A DNA stretch of 64,000 nt from Halomicrococcus gelatinilyticus (GTDB lineage Archaea; Halobacteriota; Halobacteria; Halobacteriales; Haladaptataceae). Both the position numbers and the translations under genes were made by a program. Below the pieces are notes generated by a model. That model searched no databases. It saw only the letters and a list, made by a program, of their open reading frames with translations, and was not told the DNA's origin. The stretch lies in contig CP100465.1 in NCBI GenBank assembly GCA_024227995.1, positions 310,001 through 374,000 on the forward strand, in the 5' to 3' direction. Each line of letters opens with the position of its first letter. Position 1 is the first letter of the stretch. Positions 62,954 through 64,000 of this stretch are shown piece after piece.

Positions 62954-63280
62954 TCAGGAGACCCTGGACCAGCCCTTCATGCCGTACTGGAGGTTCTCGG
63001 CCTCGATGCCGGCCTGGTTGAACAGCCGGGCCGCCATGCTGCTCCGGCTACCGGAGGCGCAGACGGTGACGACGTTGTCCGTCGGGACGTCGTCAAGCAG
63101 TTCCTGCGGGCGCACGGCCTGCAGCTGGTTCAGCGGCACGTTGATTGTCTCGGCGTTCGGGTTCTCGATGTGTCCGCGTTCGAACTCGTGGGGCTGTCGC
63201 ACGTCGACGACCGTCACTTGCGTCCCGTCGTCGAGCTCGTCCTTCAGTTCGGCCGGCGTGGTGCTCGGTATCTGCATCAT
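62954..63280 (-). CDS. Rhodanese-like domain protein
   Basis: 108 residues, single rhodanese domain. 'VVDVRQPHEFERGHI' and the active-site loop 'CASGSRS' with Cys74 are intact, ending 'GMKGW'. It carries persulfide sulfur, for example for thiosulfate or sulfur-transfer reactions. ATG 63280 or 63277 (two consecutive Met). The palindrome at 63331-63353 overlaps its promoter. Confidence 0.9.
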   Translation of the reverse strand: MMQIPSTTPAELKDELDDGTQVTVVDVRQPHEFERGHIENPNAETINVPLNQLQAVRPQELLDDVPTDNVVTVCASGSRSSMAARLFNQAGIEAENLQYGMKGWSRVS

Positions 63281-63330
63281 CGGTGATGGTGACTCCTCGT
63301 AACCGTGGCGGACACAAGAGCATTGTGATT

Positions 63331-63353
63331 GTATTGTACAATAAATACAATAC
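63331..63353. promoter_or_regulatory. 23-bp palindrome, operator type, copy B
   Basis: GTATTGTA-N7-TACAATAC with centre CAATAAA. On the minus strand its spacer plus arm contains TATTTATTG, a TATA-like element suited to start the rhodanese transcript near 63317, so a bound repressor would block it. It lies 50 bp before the rhodanese ATG. Confidence 0.75.
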
Positions 63354-63648
63354 GGCTGGGCCAGCGGCCCGAAGGGTTTGCCCAGTAGAAGCGCCGTCGA
63401 ACGGTTTAGACAGGATTGAAGGAGTCGTACGTGCAAGAGTCTCGAGCCGGCCACTTCGCCCGTCACCGTGGCAGGACTCCGGAATTGGGAAAAATGGACC
63501 ATACTACGCTCCGGCCGATGGCCGCCGCATCTTCGTTGCGGCGTCGTGAACGCTCGAATCGTGCGAACCGTACCGGTAACCGACCGGCCGTGGTAGACGG
63601 TAACACTCGTCTCCAATGGTTTAAACGTGCCACGCTCCTAGCGAGAGT
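63354..63648. other. Gap between rhodanese and eIF1A genes
   Basis: No gene seen. The eIF1A TATA-like element ggtttaaac (63618-63626) sits 23-31 nt before its GTG start. The remaining sequence shows no conserved signal that I recognise. Confidence 0.5.
63618..63626 (+). promoter_or_regulatory. TATA box of eIF1A
   Basis: ggtttaaac, centred 27 nt before GTG 63649. Confidence 0.65.
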
Positions 63649-63933
63649 GTGAGTGAAGAAACAGGGCGTCGGAATCTCCGCATGCCCAACAGCGACGAGA
63701 TGTTCGCCGTCGTAACCGAGCACAACGGCGGCAACCACGTTCGAGTCCGATGCGAAGACGGTGAGAACCGGATGGGACGCATCCCCGGACGGATGAAGTA
63801 CCGGACCTGGATCGACGAGGGCGACGTCGTCCTCGTCGAGCCGTGGGACTGGCAGGACGAGAAGGCCAACATCGAGTGGCGATACACGGGGCAGGACGCG
63901 GACCAGCTCCGGCGCGAAGGCCACATCGAATGA
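63649..63933 (+). CDS. eif1A: Translation initiation factor eIF1A
   Basis: 94 residues, archaeal eIF1A: '[63 protein letters not shown]' (split) covers the OB-fold. It supports start-codon scanning and 48S-type complex formation on the archaeal ribosome. GTG 63649 is chosen since the TATA-like element fits and the family is ~95 residues. The window ends 67 bp after it with no further gene seen. Confidence 0.95.
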   Translation: MSEETGRRNLRMPNSDEMFAVVTEHNGGNHVRVRCEDGENRMGRIPGRMKYRTWIDEGDVVLVEPWDWQDEKANIEWRYTGQDADQLRREGHIE

Positions 63934-64000
63934 CGGATTCTTCGGCCTAAGATACCGACTTTCTCTCGGTCGAACCGGGCGGTGAGCCGCTGCTCTCTCC

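Overview
The window is chromosomal DNA from a haloarchaeon (class Halobacteria), probably a neutrophilic extreme halophile. The GC content is high. Nearly every protein is strongly acidic (Asp/Glu-rich, Lys-poor). Many genes have a TATA-like element about 25-30 nt before the start codon and little or no leader. The gene set is archaeal: TFE alpha, eIF1A, S3Ae, S15, Pcc1, proteasome beta, SAMP1, halocyanin, PGF-CTERM, archaeosortase-linked PssA. Several small families seen here (HEWD, DUF7503, DUF5830, DUF7115, HVO_2523-type zinc ribbon) are essentially haloarchaeal. I cannot name the species.

Layout. 1-20 kb is core and housekeeping: a PQQ-type propeller, glutamate dehydrogenase, CutA, phosphoglycolate phosphatase, glycerol kinase, a class III aminotransferase with a cysteine cluster, archaetidylserine synthase, a CinA-like protein, the tfe-DUF2110-DUF5803 operon, tRNA 2'-O-methyltransferase, an SDR epimerase, acyl-CoA dehydrogenase, PadR, a GCS2-type ligase and a halocyanin-like copper protein. 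20.6-23.5 kb holds the operon rps15-recJ-like-pcc1-rps3ae behind a leader with four perfect hairpins, then tRNA-Ala(GGC). 23.5-26.2 kb is an accessory and decaying patch: a duplicated tRNA 3' end, lower GC, orphan membrane proteins and a frameshifted PAP2-like pseudogene. 26.2-33.5 kb has an MscS channel, psmB, a ribbon-helix-helix protein, a DUF7503 micro-membrane protein facing a CHAT (caspase-like) protein, and a degenerate metallo-beta-lactamase-fold protein. 33.7-45 kb has the biotin-dependent acyl-CoA carboxylase genes in two places (pccA, and pccB-pccX) with birA, plus UspA, an amidohydrolase, a methyltransferase, a glycerol-phosphate-type cluster (GDPD, nucleotidyltransferase, TagB-like) and YchF. 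46-54 kb has a Na/Pi-like transporter, an alpha/beta hydrolase, SAMP1 followed by a second small protein ending Gly-Gly, cystathionine gamma-synthase and a tungsten-type aldehyde ferredoxin oxidoreductase. 54-64 kb has an ArsR/membrane-protein pair, a molybdopterin oxidoreductase directly behind a Met/Asp-rich PGF-CTERM protein, DUF5830/DUF7115, OsmC, ATP-type PEP carboxykinase, a Tat-exported protein, a rhodanese and eIF1A.

How genes work together. PccA, PccB, PccX and BirA make and biotinylate an acyl-CoA carboxylase. SAMP1 (also a MoaD-like sulfur carrier) sits near two pterin-cofactor enzymes. PssA supplies a lipid step linked to ArtA sorting of PGF-CTERM proteins such as the one at 56.1 kb. 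The S15/S3Ae/Pcc1 operon couples ribosome and tRNA-modification functions.

The best candidates for something undescribed are: (1) a Met-rich anchored surface protein co-transcribed with a molybdopterin oxidoreductase, which may be a Met-based oxidant scavenging and repair pair; (2) a CHAT protease-like protein facing a 43-residue membrane protein; (3) a shared operator GTATTGTA-N7-TACAATAC before a rhodanese gene and a Tat-protein gene; (4) a predicted structured RNA at 38.9 kb; (5) the hairpin-rich S15 leader; and (6) a second di-glycine-ended protein abutting samp1.
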